A stretch of 64,000 nucleotides of DNA, from positions 41,366-105,365 of the forward strand of contig NW_003546422.1 of NCBI RefSeq assembly GCF_000090795.2. The letters are read 5' to 3'. The position numbers and the translations under genes were made by a program. Source of the stretch: Amphimedon queenslandica. Lineage: Eukaryota > Porifera > Demospongiae > Haplosclerida > Niphatidae. Numbering within the stretch: position 1 is the first letter of the stretch; every line of letters begins with the position of its first letter. The notes under the pieces were generated by a model, which saw only the letters and a program-made list of their open reading frames with translations, ran no database searches and was not told the DNA's origin. Below, piece after piece: positions 44,080-56,305 of this stretch.

Positions 44080-45542
44080 ATGGACTACAAAGTACTGACT
44101 GGTTTTTCTTCATCATCTGATGAGGAAAATAAAAGAAACAATTCAAGTCTTGATGAAGAATACTGTTCACCTATTAAAACTAGCGGAAGAGTAGCAGAAA
44201 AATGCAACATAGAGGCAGTTGCACTCACTTCAGCTCCTAAAAGAGACAGTCGTAAAAGGACATCAAAAGACTCTCAGACTAGCTGTAAAAAGAAATCTAA
44301 CGTCTCAGCAACTCCAAATGACTGTTGCAGTGCTGGGCCTAAATCAAAGAGGCCAAAATTGCAGAGAAGGTGGAGAGAGAGAAGGTATCATGAAAGCAAT
44401 TGCTGATGTAACCATTGAAGAGTGAGCAACGAGTACTAATTCAATTGTCCAAGGAAAATGAATATTGTTCTGACGTCGAAAGGAAATAATAATTTAGTGG
44501 GATCAACAGATCTGTTTTGATTGCTTTTAGATCATCACAGGACAGTGTTCTTATTTTTGTATGAAAAGAACACCACAGGGAAGGAAAAATATTTAAGATT
44601 CCAGATTGAGTGGCACAAGCAATGCAGTGTCTTTCTTATGTGGAAGGACACTGCAGTTGATAGTATCCTACCTGATCCAGCACCAAAAGTACTGAATATA
44701 CATAAAAAGCGGATGTCCTTATGTGAAGAACTAGATATTGAGACGTGTAAGAAGGTGATGGTGCTTCTTTCTTTCTCTGCTTAGAAAGTTTTGCTTGATT
44801 ATGTTCATATACATAGCAGAAGTTTTAACAGTGAAAGCCAATCAACTGATGCAGTTAACAAGGATAGCGATGACGTATATTATAGATTTGGAGGTGCAGT
44901 GTTGTGTGAAATGTTACATCTTTGTTATCAAACAATACGAACCTGTCATCAATCAAGGAGACACCATTTCTAAAGAATTAGACTTCTTACACACCATCAA
45001 CACTAAGGATAAATTATATATGCCTTCTTATTTGCAATACAGAGACCAAAGCTATATGTACACACCGCACAATTCCTTTATTATCATTTTTCTGTGATGG
45101 GGATAATAGTGTTAAAGAAGTAGTATCATTTAAAGGTCTGGATAGACATGGGAATGATCTAGTGAAGATTGCTTATACCCAGCTAGCTCAACAACAAAAT
45201 GTAAAGGCCACTTTCAACAAACTCTTAAAAGAGAGACTTTTGGATGACTATAAATTTATTCATGGTGATGCAGAAGATAATGTCCAGAATGAATTAGTAC
45301 GGAAACTTTGCATCATAAGAATTGAAGAAATGTTTTCATCATCTAGACAATTGCTAGCATCACAAAAAGGAAATGCTTCAACAGTTGGACAAAATTTAAC
45401 GGACAAACTTTTAATGAATCACATCAATTTACAAAGCCATATCAAAACCAGTATCAAAAAATGGTGTTATGTATTTATTGCTGAAATTCCAATTTATAGT
45501 ATTGTATTACTTGAATTGGAAAATACATGTAAAGGAAAATAA
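44080..45542 (+). pseudogene. P-like-element partner protein, second copy (broken)
   Basis: Starts MDYKVLTGFSSSSDEENKRN, different from the other copy's start, then acidic/basic text. Clear similarity begins at KYLRFQIEWHKQCSVFLMWK (44590), continues YYRFGGAVLCEMLHLCYQTI (44880), MPSYLQYRDQSYMYTPHNSF (45020), and ends near LVRKLCIIRIEEMFSSSRQL (45295). Stops and frame changes at about 44405, 44785, 44970 and 45097 break it. The order of motifs equals that in the 425-aa protein at 31596-32873. Confidence 0.65.
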
Positions 45543-45544
45543 CT

Positions 45545-45886
45545 ATAGTTTTTTTCCATAAGATTTCTTCTTAAGTGGGAGGGATGCTGTAGAAGAGTGC
45601 TGTCACGATAACCAATTCCACTATGGTGACTTGCTGTTGTGTGCTGAATCAGGTTTGATGCATGAGCAGGAGCAAAGTTTGATGAATTTAGTTTTCCTCC
45701 AGCACAGTACTTGTACTGACTAAGTATGGATTTTATAGCAGAACCCGACAAGTGTAATGGTGAAATGAAATATCCAGGAAATCTTTTACAGAAATTATTG
45801 TAAAATGCATTAAAACGATATATATCGATCCTCAGCAAGTCAAATGCTATATTGAAACAAAAAATTTTCAAATGAAACATTAACAA
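45545..45886 (-). pseudogene. P-like transposase, second copy, C-terminal exon
   Basis: Reads FDLLRIDIYRFNAFYNNFCK, RFPGYFISPLHLSGSAIKSI, LSQYKYCAGGKLNSSNFAPA, matching the last exon of the copy at 28241-31357. Its 3' end nearly touches the convergent partner gene. The upstream exons lie at 51064-51770, beyond a retrotransposon. Confidence 0.7.
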
Positions 45887-45959
45887 AAATCAAAAAGCTG
45901 ACTTTGCTATGCCAAAAATTTCTTTTGTGTTGCATTTGTATGATTAAAATTTGAATCTG

Positions 45960-46131
45960 TGTAATAATGAATGAGTTTATGTACATTACGATTAACTATT
46001 ATTAATGTTATCTTATTATTATTATGATTAAAATTATTGATGTTGAATAATGGTGTAGCCCTGTTTTCTCCATCTATATTATCCATATATTATTCCTACT
46101 TTACAAATAAAGATTTGTGATCAATATTACC
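45960..46131 (+). repeat. 5' LTR of the Gypsy fossil
   Basis: 172 bp starting TGTAATAATG, with an AATAAA-type signal in ACAAATAAAGATTTGTGATC near its end. A primer-binding-site-like TGGCGCAGTGGGTAGG begins two bases after it. Confidence 0.85.
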
Positions 46132-49100
46132 TTTGGCGCAGTGGGTAGGATCACATTTTACCAAAGCCTTCCTGCCAGATATCAATTTGTATTGTATCTG
46201 GCCACTAAACGTGGTTAGCCTTTATTTTGTGTGCCGTTTGTCTTGTCTCATTTCATCACTTTAAGCCCTTTCAGCCCCTTTGTGTTATGGCCACTAAGCC
46301 CATTATACTGCCGGATACATACTTTGGAGACTGCAACTGGGAACAGTGGATCCTCCACTACAAGGATTGTGCCATGGTAAATGCATGGAGTGACGATGAG
46401 AAGCTGAGTTTTCTTAGGGTACGACTCACTGGCAGGGCTCAAGCAGTATTTCACAGGTTATCTGATGGGGATAAGGCATCGTTTTCAGCAGCAGTACAAG
46501 CCTTGGAAGCTCATTTTGAGCCAAAGGGTAAACGTGAGCTATATTTAGCTGATTTTTCCACTCGTAACAAAAAAGTCTCAGAGAGCTGGATGGAGTTTGG
46601 CGAGGTGGCTAGCTGTCAAAGCTTATCCAGATTTGAGTTGTGATGCACATGAGCAGCTGGCTTTGACACGCTTCCTTGGGTCCATTGCTGACTCCCAAGT
46701 GATGTCTGTGAAACACAAGAACCCAAAGTCATTAGCAGAGGCTGTCACGGTAACCATGCAAACAGAGTGTATTTTGGCATCCACACAAATTGCAGCAGCC
46801 TCTTTGAATAAAGATGAAGTCATCAATGCTGTCTCACAAGAGGACAAACTGCTAGAAGTAATTTCTAAGCTGTCAGATAAGATTGATAGCATAGCAGTTC
46901 AACCTCAGTATTCTGTGCTTCGTCCACGCCTATCGCAACATCCCCAACCTTCTAAACAAGGGCATTTCCGTTCTTCACAGCCTTCTCGCCGCCCAGTGGT
47001 GTGTTACCGATGTCATCAGGAGGGTCATTTTGCCCGAGGGTGTGTAGCTCCTTGTCAACCATGCCCCCATGAGGGAAACGAAAAACCTCCAGCCCTGTGA
47101 AGGATCCCTGGGCTGGAGGTAGTCCTGCAATAATGACCCAACCTACTTCAGTATACATATCACCTGTTAATTCTTCCAATACTTTTCATGTTACTTTTAC
47201 CATCTTTCATAATCCATACTCTTTTCTGGTTGATACTGGGGCGGCAACTACTCTATTGAGTTCTGGCACGTGGAATAAAGTTCTTACCTCTTCGAGTTCT
47301 CAGAAACCTTCGCTATGACCAGTTTTGTCATGCCTCCTTAGTGTCGATGGCTCTCCTCTATCAGTAAAAGGTATGACCACTGTTACACTTTGTGGTAACC
47401 AACAAAATTTTTCCACATCATTTATTGTTGCTGATAACTTGGCAGAGGAAGCCATACTGGGGCTTGATTTTCTTGACAACTACAGTTGCACGATTGATGT
47501 ACCATGGCAAAGGTTAGCTCTTTTTTCAGATACCAAACCAGTCTTTATCAATGCTACTTCCTCCCAACATAGGGATCTTACTCTACAAGTGACCCTTTGC
47601 GAGACTGTCAATATTCCACCGTACTCTGAATTGGAAACTCTATCATCAGTGAATGATTTCTCATCTCAAGTTGGTGACTGGCTATTGGAAGATTCTTTAT
47701 TAGGGTCCAAGCGCATCAATGCTACCACTGCTCGTGCCATTATCACACCAAACTCTCATGTGGTAGTTCGCCTCATTAATCCCACAGACACACCCGTTAC
47801 TATTTATAAGAGTACTCGTGTGGCCAGTATCACTAAGTTGCCACAAGTTAATTTATGTGGAGTATCTCAGAGTACTGCTATACCATAGAATAAGAAGGAT
47901 GTGTTATGGGGTATTGCTTCTAATGTAACCACATTGTCTGATACTGAGCGAGAGCAGTTTTATGCTTTACTTACTTCATTTGCTGACGTATTTCCTATCA
48001 ATAAAGACGATCTCGGTCGTACTGGACTCCTCAAACACTCAATTGATACAGGCTCAGCTCCACCAATCAAACAACCTCCTAGGTGTGTCCCTCAACACAA
48101 GCAGCAGGGCTCCTACAGGAGATGTTAGATAAAAATATTATCTCAAGGTCTCATAGCCCATGGTCTTCTCCAATTATACTTGTTCAAAAGAAGGATGTTT
48201 CCTTACGATTTTGTGTGGACTACCGTAGGATCAATGAAGTCACTAGGAAGGATGCCTATCCCCTTCCTCGCATCGACGAGACTCTACATACTTTGTCTAG
48301 GTCATCCTTGTTTACCACACTAGATCTCCTTAATGGTTATTGGCAAGTGGAGGTGGCAGAGCAAGATCGAGGTAAGACAGCTTTCTGTACATGTGAGGGC
48401 CTATTTCATTTTAATGTTATGCCGTTTGGCCTTTGCAATGCACCTGCTACTTTCCAACGACTAATGGATTTGATGTCAGCTGGATTACTGTGGGAGTCAT
48501 GTCTGGTGTACATAGATTATGTCATTATTATGGGTAATGATTTTTAATCCCACCTGAGAAACATAGCAGCAGTATTGACTCGTTTGCTTAATGCTGGCTT
48601 TAAGGTGAACCCTGCTAAATGTCAGTTTTTTAAGAGAAAAGTCACTTTCCTGGGTCATGTTGTTTCCAACCGTGGTATTATCTCCTGATCCTAATAAGAC
48701 AAATGAAATAGCTGCATGGCCCACCCCTTCCTCCCAACAGCAACTTCAGCAATTCCTTGGTCTTGCTAGCTACTACAGACGGTTCATTCGGGATTTTGCC
48801 TGCATTAGCAGACCACTTCACTGACTCACAGAGAAAAATACCCCTTTTCACTGGACAGAGGAGTGTGACAGTGCTTTCAGTCGTTTGAAGCAACTATTGA
48901 TTTCTACTCCTGTTCTAGCCTATCCAAACTTTTCCAAGGAATTTATTCTAGACACGGACGCTAGTAATAGTGGCATTGGAGCTGTTCTCTCCCAGCTATA
49001 TGATGGAAAAGAGCATGTAGTTGCGTATGCCAGCAAAGCCCTTCATAAAGCTGAAAGAAATTATAGTGTCACTAGGAAGGAACTGCTGGCTATTGTCAAT

Positions 49101-50877
49101 TTTCCTAGTCACTTTCGCCAATATTTGCTGGGCCGTAAGTTTAAACTGCGTACTGATCATCATTCCTTGCTAATTTTAAAAAGCCAGAAGGTCAACTAGC
49201 ACGCTGGTTGGAAAAACTAGCCGAATATACTTTTGAGATTCAGCACCGTCCTGGTTGTAAACATACTAATGCAGACTCTCTCTCCCGCCACTCCAATAAT
49301 GAGACTGTAGCTGCAATCACCACTGCTGATACTCCCTTTTCCCTATTTTCTTATTCCCTGGATGAGATACGAAATCTTCAGTTGCAAGACAGCACTATTG
49401 GTCATGTTTTGAGAGCTAAGGAACAGCAGAGTCGACCTGGTAGTGAGGTTGTTAGTAGTCATTGCACCAGTACTAGGAAGTTATTCCAATTATGGGATCA
49501 ATTGCTGGTCAGTAATGGTATTTTATTCCGTATTTTTCACAGTCCTGATAATGACTCCACCCGAAACAATTGGTAGTGCCATCCTCCCTTCAGTCCAAAG
49601 TATTAGAGCATGTTCATGGAGGATCAGTTGGTGGGCATTTGGGTCAGTCTAAAACTCTTGAGAAATTGAAGTCCAGATTTTATTGGCCTGGTCACTACAA
49701 TGATGTTATGATGTGGTGTTCAACATGCTCTGTTTGTCTAACAAGAATATCTCCAGCACCGAAACCCAAAGCTCCTCTTACTTCAATTACTGTGGGTAAC
49801 CCAATGCAATTGGTTGCAGTAGACCTGGTGGGGCCCCTCCCATGGAGTGCAACAGGGAATTATTACATACTGGTTGCTGCAGATTATTTTACAAAATGGT
49901 GTGAGGCTTATCCTTTGCCTATTATGGAAGCAGCTACTGTTGCTGAAGTGCTCATGAAGCAGTTGTTTTTCAGATTTTCACCACCTAAAGTGCTTCATTC
50001 AGGTCAAGGACGACAGTTTGATGGCCTCTTAATTAAAGAAATTTGTCGTATCCTACAAATCAGGAAATCACGTACCTCGCCAACAATGCGATGGCCTGGT
50101 CGAGAGATTCAATCGGACACTACTCAATATGCTAGCTATTTCAGCAAAGGACAACCCTCTCAACTGGGAATGCTATATCAGACCTGTTTGTTTTGCATAC
50201 AATACCAGTATTCATGCTTCAACTGGATTCATGCCATTTTATTTAATGTATGGCCGGGAAGCACGTCTCCCTATAGATATTACTTTTGGTGTTACTTCTC
50301 CCTCACCTAGTGATCTCTCTCCCCTAGCATACTCCTGTCAAATGCAATTGGTATTACATTATGCATACCAGAAGGCTCGGGACACATAAGAAGGCAGAAG
50401 ATGTTTATGACTGCAAAGTACATGGTCCCTCATACAAGGAAGGGGATAAATATTATTATACTCAACAGTGGTCCCTCCTTCTTCTCATCATAAGTTGTAT
50501 CACCCATGGACCGGTCCATACCAAATTATCTCCAAACTATCTGATGTCAATTATAAAATAGCACCAATTGCTGACTTATCTAAAACTTCTGTTGTGCATT
50601 TTGATCAATTAAAACTCTGCCCCCCTGATGCATGCTTCTCATTTCCCCCTTCATTACACTCTCCTTTTTCTCAACCACCCTCGTCTTATTATGTTGGAGA
50701 TAATGCCACTTCATTCGATCACTCAGATGACATGGCTTAAGAGACTGTAGATAATACACCAGAAGAGGAAGCTGCCAGCCCTCCTCATCGTTATCCTGCC
50801 CGTCATCGTCGTTACCCTGATCATGGTCCATATATATTTTACTAAATGCAGGACGCATTTCTCAAAAGGGGGAGTTG

Positions 50878-51059
50878 TGTAATAATGAAAGAATTTATGT
50901 ACATTACGATTAACTATTATTAATGTTATCTTATTATTATCATGATTAAGATTATTGATGTTGAATAATGATGTAGCCCTGTTTTCTCCATCTTTCTCCT
51001 TCATCCTTATCCATCCGTTATTGCTACTTTACAAATAAAGATTTGTGATCAATATTACA
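50878..51059 (+). repeat. 3' LTR of the Gypsy fossil
   Basis: 182 bp, starting TGTAATAATG and ending TATTACA, the same start and end sequence as the 5' copy. Preceded by the purine run AAAAGGGGGAG. Confidence 0.85.
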
Positions 51060-51063
51060 TCTG

Positions 51064-51770
51064 TAGAAGCATTGTTGTACAGGCATAATGATTGACCTTC
51101 ATTTATAACTTGATGAATCCAATTTGTAAAGAAGTGACATCCCTCCCAAATTGATTGTAATACATAACAGTCTACATCAGTAACATTACCATGGGACAAA
51201 AATCCTTGTTCAGATATCTTATGACAGGCCTCTAGAAATTGATGAGAATTCTTGACACTGGGAACATCTATTGCAGCAGGATTCTCAGACATGTAATGAA
51301 ACAACTCTGTCAATACATGTTCCTGCTATTAAGCCATACTTATTTATAATGATGAAACTGAAAGTTCTTACCTGCATTATTTTGGCTGGTACAACATTCA
51401 GTTTAGTCCAGGGGTCATGAAGTATGAAAACTTCCTTCAATTATTGGAACCATTCGAGTCAACCAATTACTGACTATGTCACATTTACACTTGTACAACG
51501 AAACTATGGCATCCCATCCAAACAATACGCCATCAAGGACAAAGCATTTGGTATCTCCACTTCCTGAAGAGAACAGAGCATTTATCATGTTCTTGACCTA
51601 CAAAAAATGGTAAAGCTTGAAAGATATTTACAATGTGCTCTTACTTGATGTGTGGGACATATCATCCAGTGTATCAAATTTGGAGGATCAAAAGGGTTAA
51701 CAAATGATGGATGGAGTTCATAAGGATCGGATTTATCTAACAATATATGATAATTACTGTTCCTAGTCAG
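51064..51770 (-). pseudogene. P-like transposase, second copy, internal exons
   Basis: Minus strand: NPFDPPNLIHWMICPTHQ near 51690, NMINALFSSGSGDTKCFV near 51570, TELFHYMSENPAAIDVPSVK near 51305 and FLEACHKISEQGFLSHGNVT near 51230. These match exons 30234 to 30901 of the better copy, in order and with intron-like gaps between. The more N-terminal exons are missing beyond 51770. Confidence 0.7.
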
Positions 51771-51949
51771 AGGCTCATCTAGGGGGAGCCTGGCCCCCCT
51801 GAAATTTTTTCCACCATTTTGTTAATAATTATTCATATTTTATAATGGATTATCAATTATTAATTTGCACACTGCCTACACTATAATGACTAAGGCACAC
51901 AGTTGAACCGTAAGCAACCGGAAACACCTGTTAGCAAGATTTATATGTC

Positions 51950-54900
51950 AGAAGGCTCAGTCTCACATATCAATGGTGTTTGGCCTAGTTTTCTAAATTT
52001 CAGTTAGTTTGTAGTAATAATTAGAAGTTTACGGTACCTCGCTCCACCTATGGGTGGGTCTCTTACTTCCTATATAAGCCCTGACCAGGTGAGACCACAT
52101 CAGTCTTTTTTCTAAGTTCTGAGAAAGGAACTTCATACCATACCTTACAGTTACAAGATGTCTAATTCAGAAGATTCTTCCAGCAGCCAGAGTGCTGCTG
52201 CTGATACAATCATCGCTCAGCTCGAGAAAATTGAAACTTCCCTTAAAAAGAAGATACAGAATATCTCCAAGAGGGTAAGACTCCTGGAAAAGCAGGTGCC
52301 CCAATTACTTCAGAGAAGGGTGACAGAGTCGTCCTCATCTCATTGGGCAGACAGGAGCTCGCCAGGCTTAGAAAGCCCGACAGACATCTCCTAGCCAGTA
52401 TTGGATGATGAAGAGGAACAGGGAGATCTGTCAGAGATGGAGAACCTCAATTAGACCCCTATCCAGCTCTCAGAGGAGAACAATCAGCTGGTAACCTCTT
52501 CTTTTAGGGAAGTACTATCTTCTGACAGCCGTAAGAGGCTTAGGAGTGCCTTCCCTTGTCCTAGCCTTCAGGATACTAGGTGCCCTAAGCTAGACTCAAT
52601 TTTCAAAGGGGCATCCATCAACAAAAAAACTTAGACGTTGAATGCCGAATTAGCACGCATTCAGGTGCTAATCCATGACCCAGCTGGTCCTTTGATTTGT
52701 CTCCTTCACTCATTTGACAAGGAAATTTCTAACAAGGAGGCAAAATTGGCTAACTCTATTGCCATTTGCCTGTTGGGGAAAGCCTCTGCTGGGATGTCGA
52801 AACTGAGGAGAAAGAAAATTCTAAAGTTGTATAACCCAGACATTGCGGACTTAGCAGAGGAGGATCTTTTTCAGTTAGGCGCTCCAAAACTTTTCGGTTC
52901 CGGGGTCGAGGTGAAAATAAAGGAGAGGGCAGAGTCCCTAAAACTCCTCGCCGCTTCTAGGCCTTTGGCTCAGTCCCAAGGCAAAAAGTTTTTTCACAGA
53001 GGCCATCCCACTGTCCCCCCAAGAGGTGGCGGCCAGTCCAGTCAAGGGAGACCCTGGCAGAAGAAGGAATTAAAGGCCCCAGCCAGGAAGTAGTCTCCAA
53101 GAACTGATGTGTGAAGGAGACAGACTCTCAATTATGTATAGATGTATTTCAATCAAAAAATCTGTTGTTAAATACATTGGGTCAAAGGGGGGTAACTCCA
53201 CTAGAATTGGACAAAACTCTAACAGCAGGGAGACTTGCTCTTATTGAGAACAACTGGTCCAAAATATCTCAGGGCATATGGATCCTGAATACAATGAGGG
53301 GGTACAAAATAGAACTTTTAGGAAACCCCACAGAACAGGGAAAACCAAGAATATGCCAGTCCTCAACCTCAGATCAGACATTACTGAATGAGGAAATTCA
53401 GAAAATGGGCAATATTCAGAGCTTTCCACGAGGGAGAATCCCGAGGGGTATTACTCCAGTCTCTTTCTAGTCCCAAAAAAGATAGGAGCAAGAGACCAGT
53501 GATCAATCTGAAAGATCTCAATGCTTATGTCCCACCCTACCATTTCAAGATGCAGGGTCTCCATACTCTGAGAGACATTCTAATGGAAGGGGACTGGATG
53601 ACGAAAGTAGATCTAAAAGATGCATACTTCACGATCCCAATTCACCAGTCAGACAGACAATTCCTGCGCTTTTTCACAGGCAGCCAAGACTTCCAGTTCA
53701 ACTGTCTGCCATTTGGCCTGTCCTGTGCTTTGTGGGTCGTTACTAAGACCCTGAAGCCAGTGCTAACTCTGCTCAGAGAGCTAGGAGCCAGGCTTGTGGT
53801 GTACATAGACGACATTCAAGTCCTAGCAGAGAAGCGCAAGACCACACTGAAGCTTTGATATACCTCCTGGAGAATCTGGGCTATATAGTACACCCAGAAA
53901 AATCAGTAAGACAACCAACCCAAGAGACAGAGTTCCTGGGAATGATGGTGGACTCAAAGACGAGAGCTACGCCTCCCAGGCCAGAAAATAAAGAAACTGA
54001 GACAAGAGGCAGCCATGATGATCAGAGATCAACTGGCTCCTCCCACTGCTCGAGAAGTGTCATGCCTATTGGGAAAATTCAATTCAGTTGCCAAGGCAAT
54101 TCCTCCAGCCCCGCTATTCTGCAGGGCATTAGAGAGAGACTTGACAGCAGCTCTGGATCAGAGCAACCAGTGTTACAACACTCCNNNNNNNNNNCATAGA
54201 GGAGCTGGAATTGTGGAACTACCCAGCTAACGAGCTGGAATGTGAAGAGTCTGGTCCTAAGGCAACCAGACCTCCAGATAGAGTCGGATGCATCCCTCAG
54301 AGGGTGGGGAACATCATGCCAAGGGACACAGGCTGGGTGTCCTTGGTCCCAGCAGGAGCAACAACTGCACATAAACTGCCTAGAGCTGCTAGCAGCAACA
54401 CTAGCAGTCAAAACCTTCCTAAAGGACCAAGAAAACAAGAGTGTCCTACTGCTCCTAGACAACCAGACAGCATTAGCTTATGTAAACAACTTAGGTGGTA
54501 CAGTTTCCGCCCAGGCTACCAAATTGGCAAGAGAGCTGTGGATGTGGTGCCTACAGAGGGACATACTTCTGACAACACAGCATCTACTGGGGATAAAGAA
54601 TGTGATAGCACACAGAGAGTTGAGTGATGAAGGATCGCTCCCTATCCTGCTTCTACAGCTGGAGACCAGATCCCCAGGCAGAAGCAACAGATGCTTTTCT
54701 CCAAGATGGGGGACCAGTGAGGGATTATGCCAACCCCCCTTGGAACCTCATAGGGAGAGTACTAGCGAAGGTGGAGTCTCAAGGGGTGCAGCTAGTGATA
54801 CTGATTGCTCCAATATGGCCGTCAGAGCCATTGTATCCCAGGCTACTAAGCCTGCTAGTCTCCAACCCACTGAGGATAGATCCTCAACAAGCGGCAATAC

Positions 54901-56305
54901 ATCTGGATCTAACTCCATCCCTAGCCGTGTGGCCTATCTTAGGCAACACTATAAAGATCAGAAACTTTTATCAGAGGCTTCAGACCTCCTCCTATTGTCA
55001 TGGAGACAGAAGACCTCACAGTCTTACAACTCACTTAGCAAAAAGTGGATCAGCTGGTTCACTGAGAAGCAATGTGATCCAATTTCAGGACCTATAGAAG
55101 ATGTGGTCAGTTTCTTAGCACATCTCTACAAGGATGGGTATCAGTACAGATCCTTGAATGCCTACAGATCAGCCATTGCATCCATGCACACCCCCATTGT
55201 GGGGGTCTCTGTTGGTCATCATCAATTGGTCAGCAGACTACTAAAAAGGGGCGTTTCAATCACACCCCCACCAAGGTACCAAGGTACATGGGATGTGAGT
55301 GTGGTGCTACACCGAATTGGCAGGCTTCAGCCTGATCAGAACTTATCCTTGAAAGAGTTATCCTTACGTACAGTCATGTTACTGGCGTTAACACGCCCAT
55401 CTCGTTCAACTGACATTTTAAAGCTCAATCTGAAAGGATACAGAAATACTCCAGAGGGCGCTGTGTTTACACCAACAGCCCTGGCTAAATAATCAAGACC
55501 TGGTAGAAATGTAAAAGATTTTTTCTTCCTAAGGTTCATCAATAATGATTGACTGTGTCCGGTGAAGTCGCTGACACTCTATATTGAGAGGACAAGGGAA
55601 TTAAGGGAGAACAACAATCAATTGTTCATCTCGTTCATCAAACCACATCACCCAGTCACATCATCTACCATTGCTAAGTGCTGAAGCTAGTCATGGAATC
55701 AGCTGGAATAGACACCAGTGTATTCAAAGCTCACTCTGTTAGGAGTGCTAGTACATCAGCAGCTGGTATGCAAGGAGTCACAACTGAGAATATCCTAAAT
55801 GCAGTGGACTGGAACACAGGATCCTCTTTTCAACGATTCTTTATAAGCATGTACGAGACACAGCCTTTGCAAAATCAGTCCTTAAAACTACAAACAACAC
55901 TATTGATATGTGAGACTGAGCCTTCTGAAATACAATTACAGAATGGCTAAGGCTGCGAAGCGGCTGAATGCTATTCTGGATTATATGAGGAAGGTGAAGT
56001 TGAGCATATCAATGGTCTCCCGCCCATCTCACCTAATAATATAAAGCATTGATATGCGAGACTTCACACTGTTTGAGTGGTTTGATACTAAGATTAATTT
56101 TAAAATGTCGTTATCAAAAGGCCAATGTTGTCAGGGCTGATATAGGAAGTAAGAGCCCCACCCATAGGTGGAGTGAGGTACCGTAAACTTCTAATTATTA
56201 CTACAAACTAACTGAAATTTAGAAAACTAGGCCAAACACCATTGATATGCTCGACTTCACCTTCCTCATATAATCCAGAATAGCATTCAGCCGCTTTGCA
56301 GCCTT
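51950..56305 (+). mobile_element. DIRS-type tyrosine-recombinase retrotransposon (fossil)
   Basis: About 4.4 kb with inverted terminal repeats (about 51965-52095 and 56130-56275) and an internal complementary region at about 55905-56040 that mirrors both outer ends, the hallmark of DIRS elements. Parts: gag-like frame with coiled coil (52158-53093), reverse transcriptase (53420-53860), RNase H (54270-54620) and tyrosine recombinase (about 55000-55900). The coding region carries several breaks, and a 10-base assembly gap lies at 54185-54194. No LTRs and no target duplication are expected for this family. It lies inside the leader of FEN/PIN-CXC copy 3. Age not estimated; the terminal repeats remain very similar. 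Confidence 0.85.
54185..54194. other. Assembly gap (10 N)
   Basis: Ten ambiguous bases inside the DIRS element. The true length of missing sequence is unknown, so structure across this point is uncertain. Confidence 0.99.

Larger units (their letters stand above)
45960..51059 (+). mobile_element. Ty3/Gypsy LTR retrotransposon (fossil)
   Basis: About 5.1 kb with direct LTRs at 45960-46131 and 50878-51059, flanked by a 4-5 bp duplication (ATCTG/TCTG). Parts in order: gag with a CCHC zinc knuckle (46290-47100), aspartic protease (near 47230), reverse transcriptase (48100-48540), RNase H (48885-49200) and integrase (49570-50330). A polypurine tract lies just before the 3' LTR. There is no env-like gene. 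The coding region is broken in several places, of the order of five to ten. The LTRs differ by roughly 5-6% plus one indel, so the insertion is moderately old. It is inserted in the transposase gene of the second P-like copy. Confidence 0.9.
43895..51770. mobile_element. Second, degraded P-like element copy (interrupted)
   Basis: Same two convergent genes as 27907-33217 but in mirror order: partner gene on + (44080-45542) and transposase on - (51770 back to 45545). The left flank keeps faint similarity to the inverted repeat (GAGAGTGTCYTACT near 43900; GAATTATTAGTCAT). The right end is lost at about 51770. A Ty3/Gypsy fossil (45960-51059) interrupts the transposase gene. Confidence 0.6.

Noticed and set aside
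46133-46150. tRNA-like GGCGCAGTGGGTAGGA
   Set aside because: Directly follows the LTR and fits a primer-binding site; no tRNA cloverleaf can be built.
54211-54627. Alternative frame overlapping the DIRS RNase H region
   Set aside because: No motif; the overlapping frame carries the RNase H signature.
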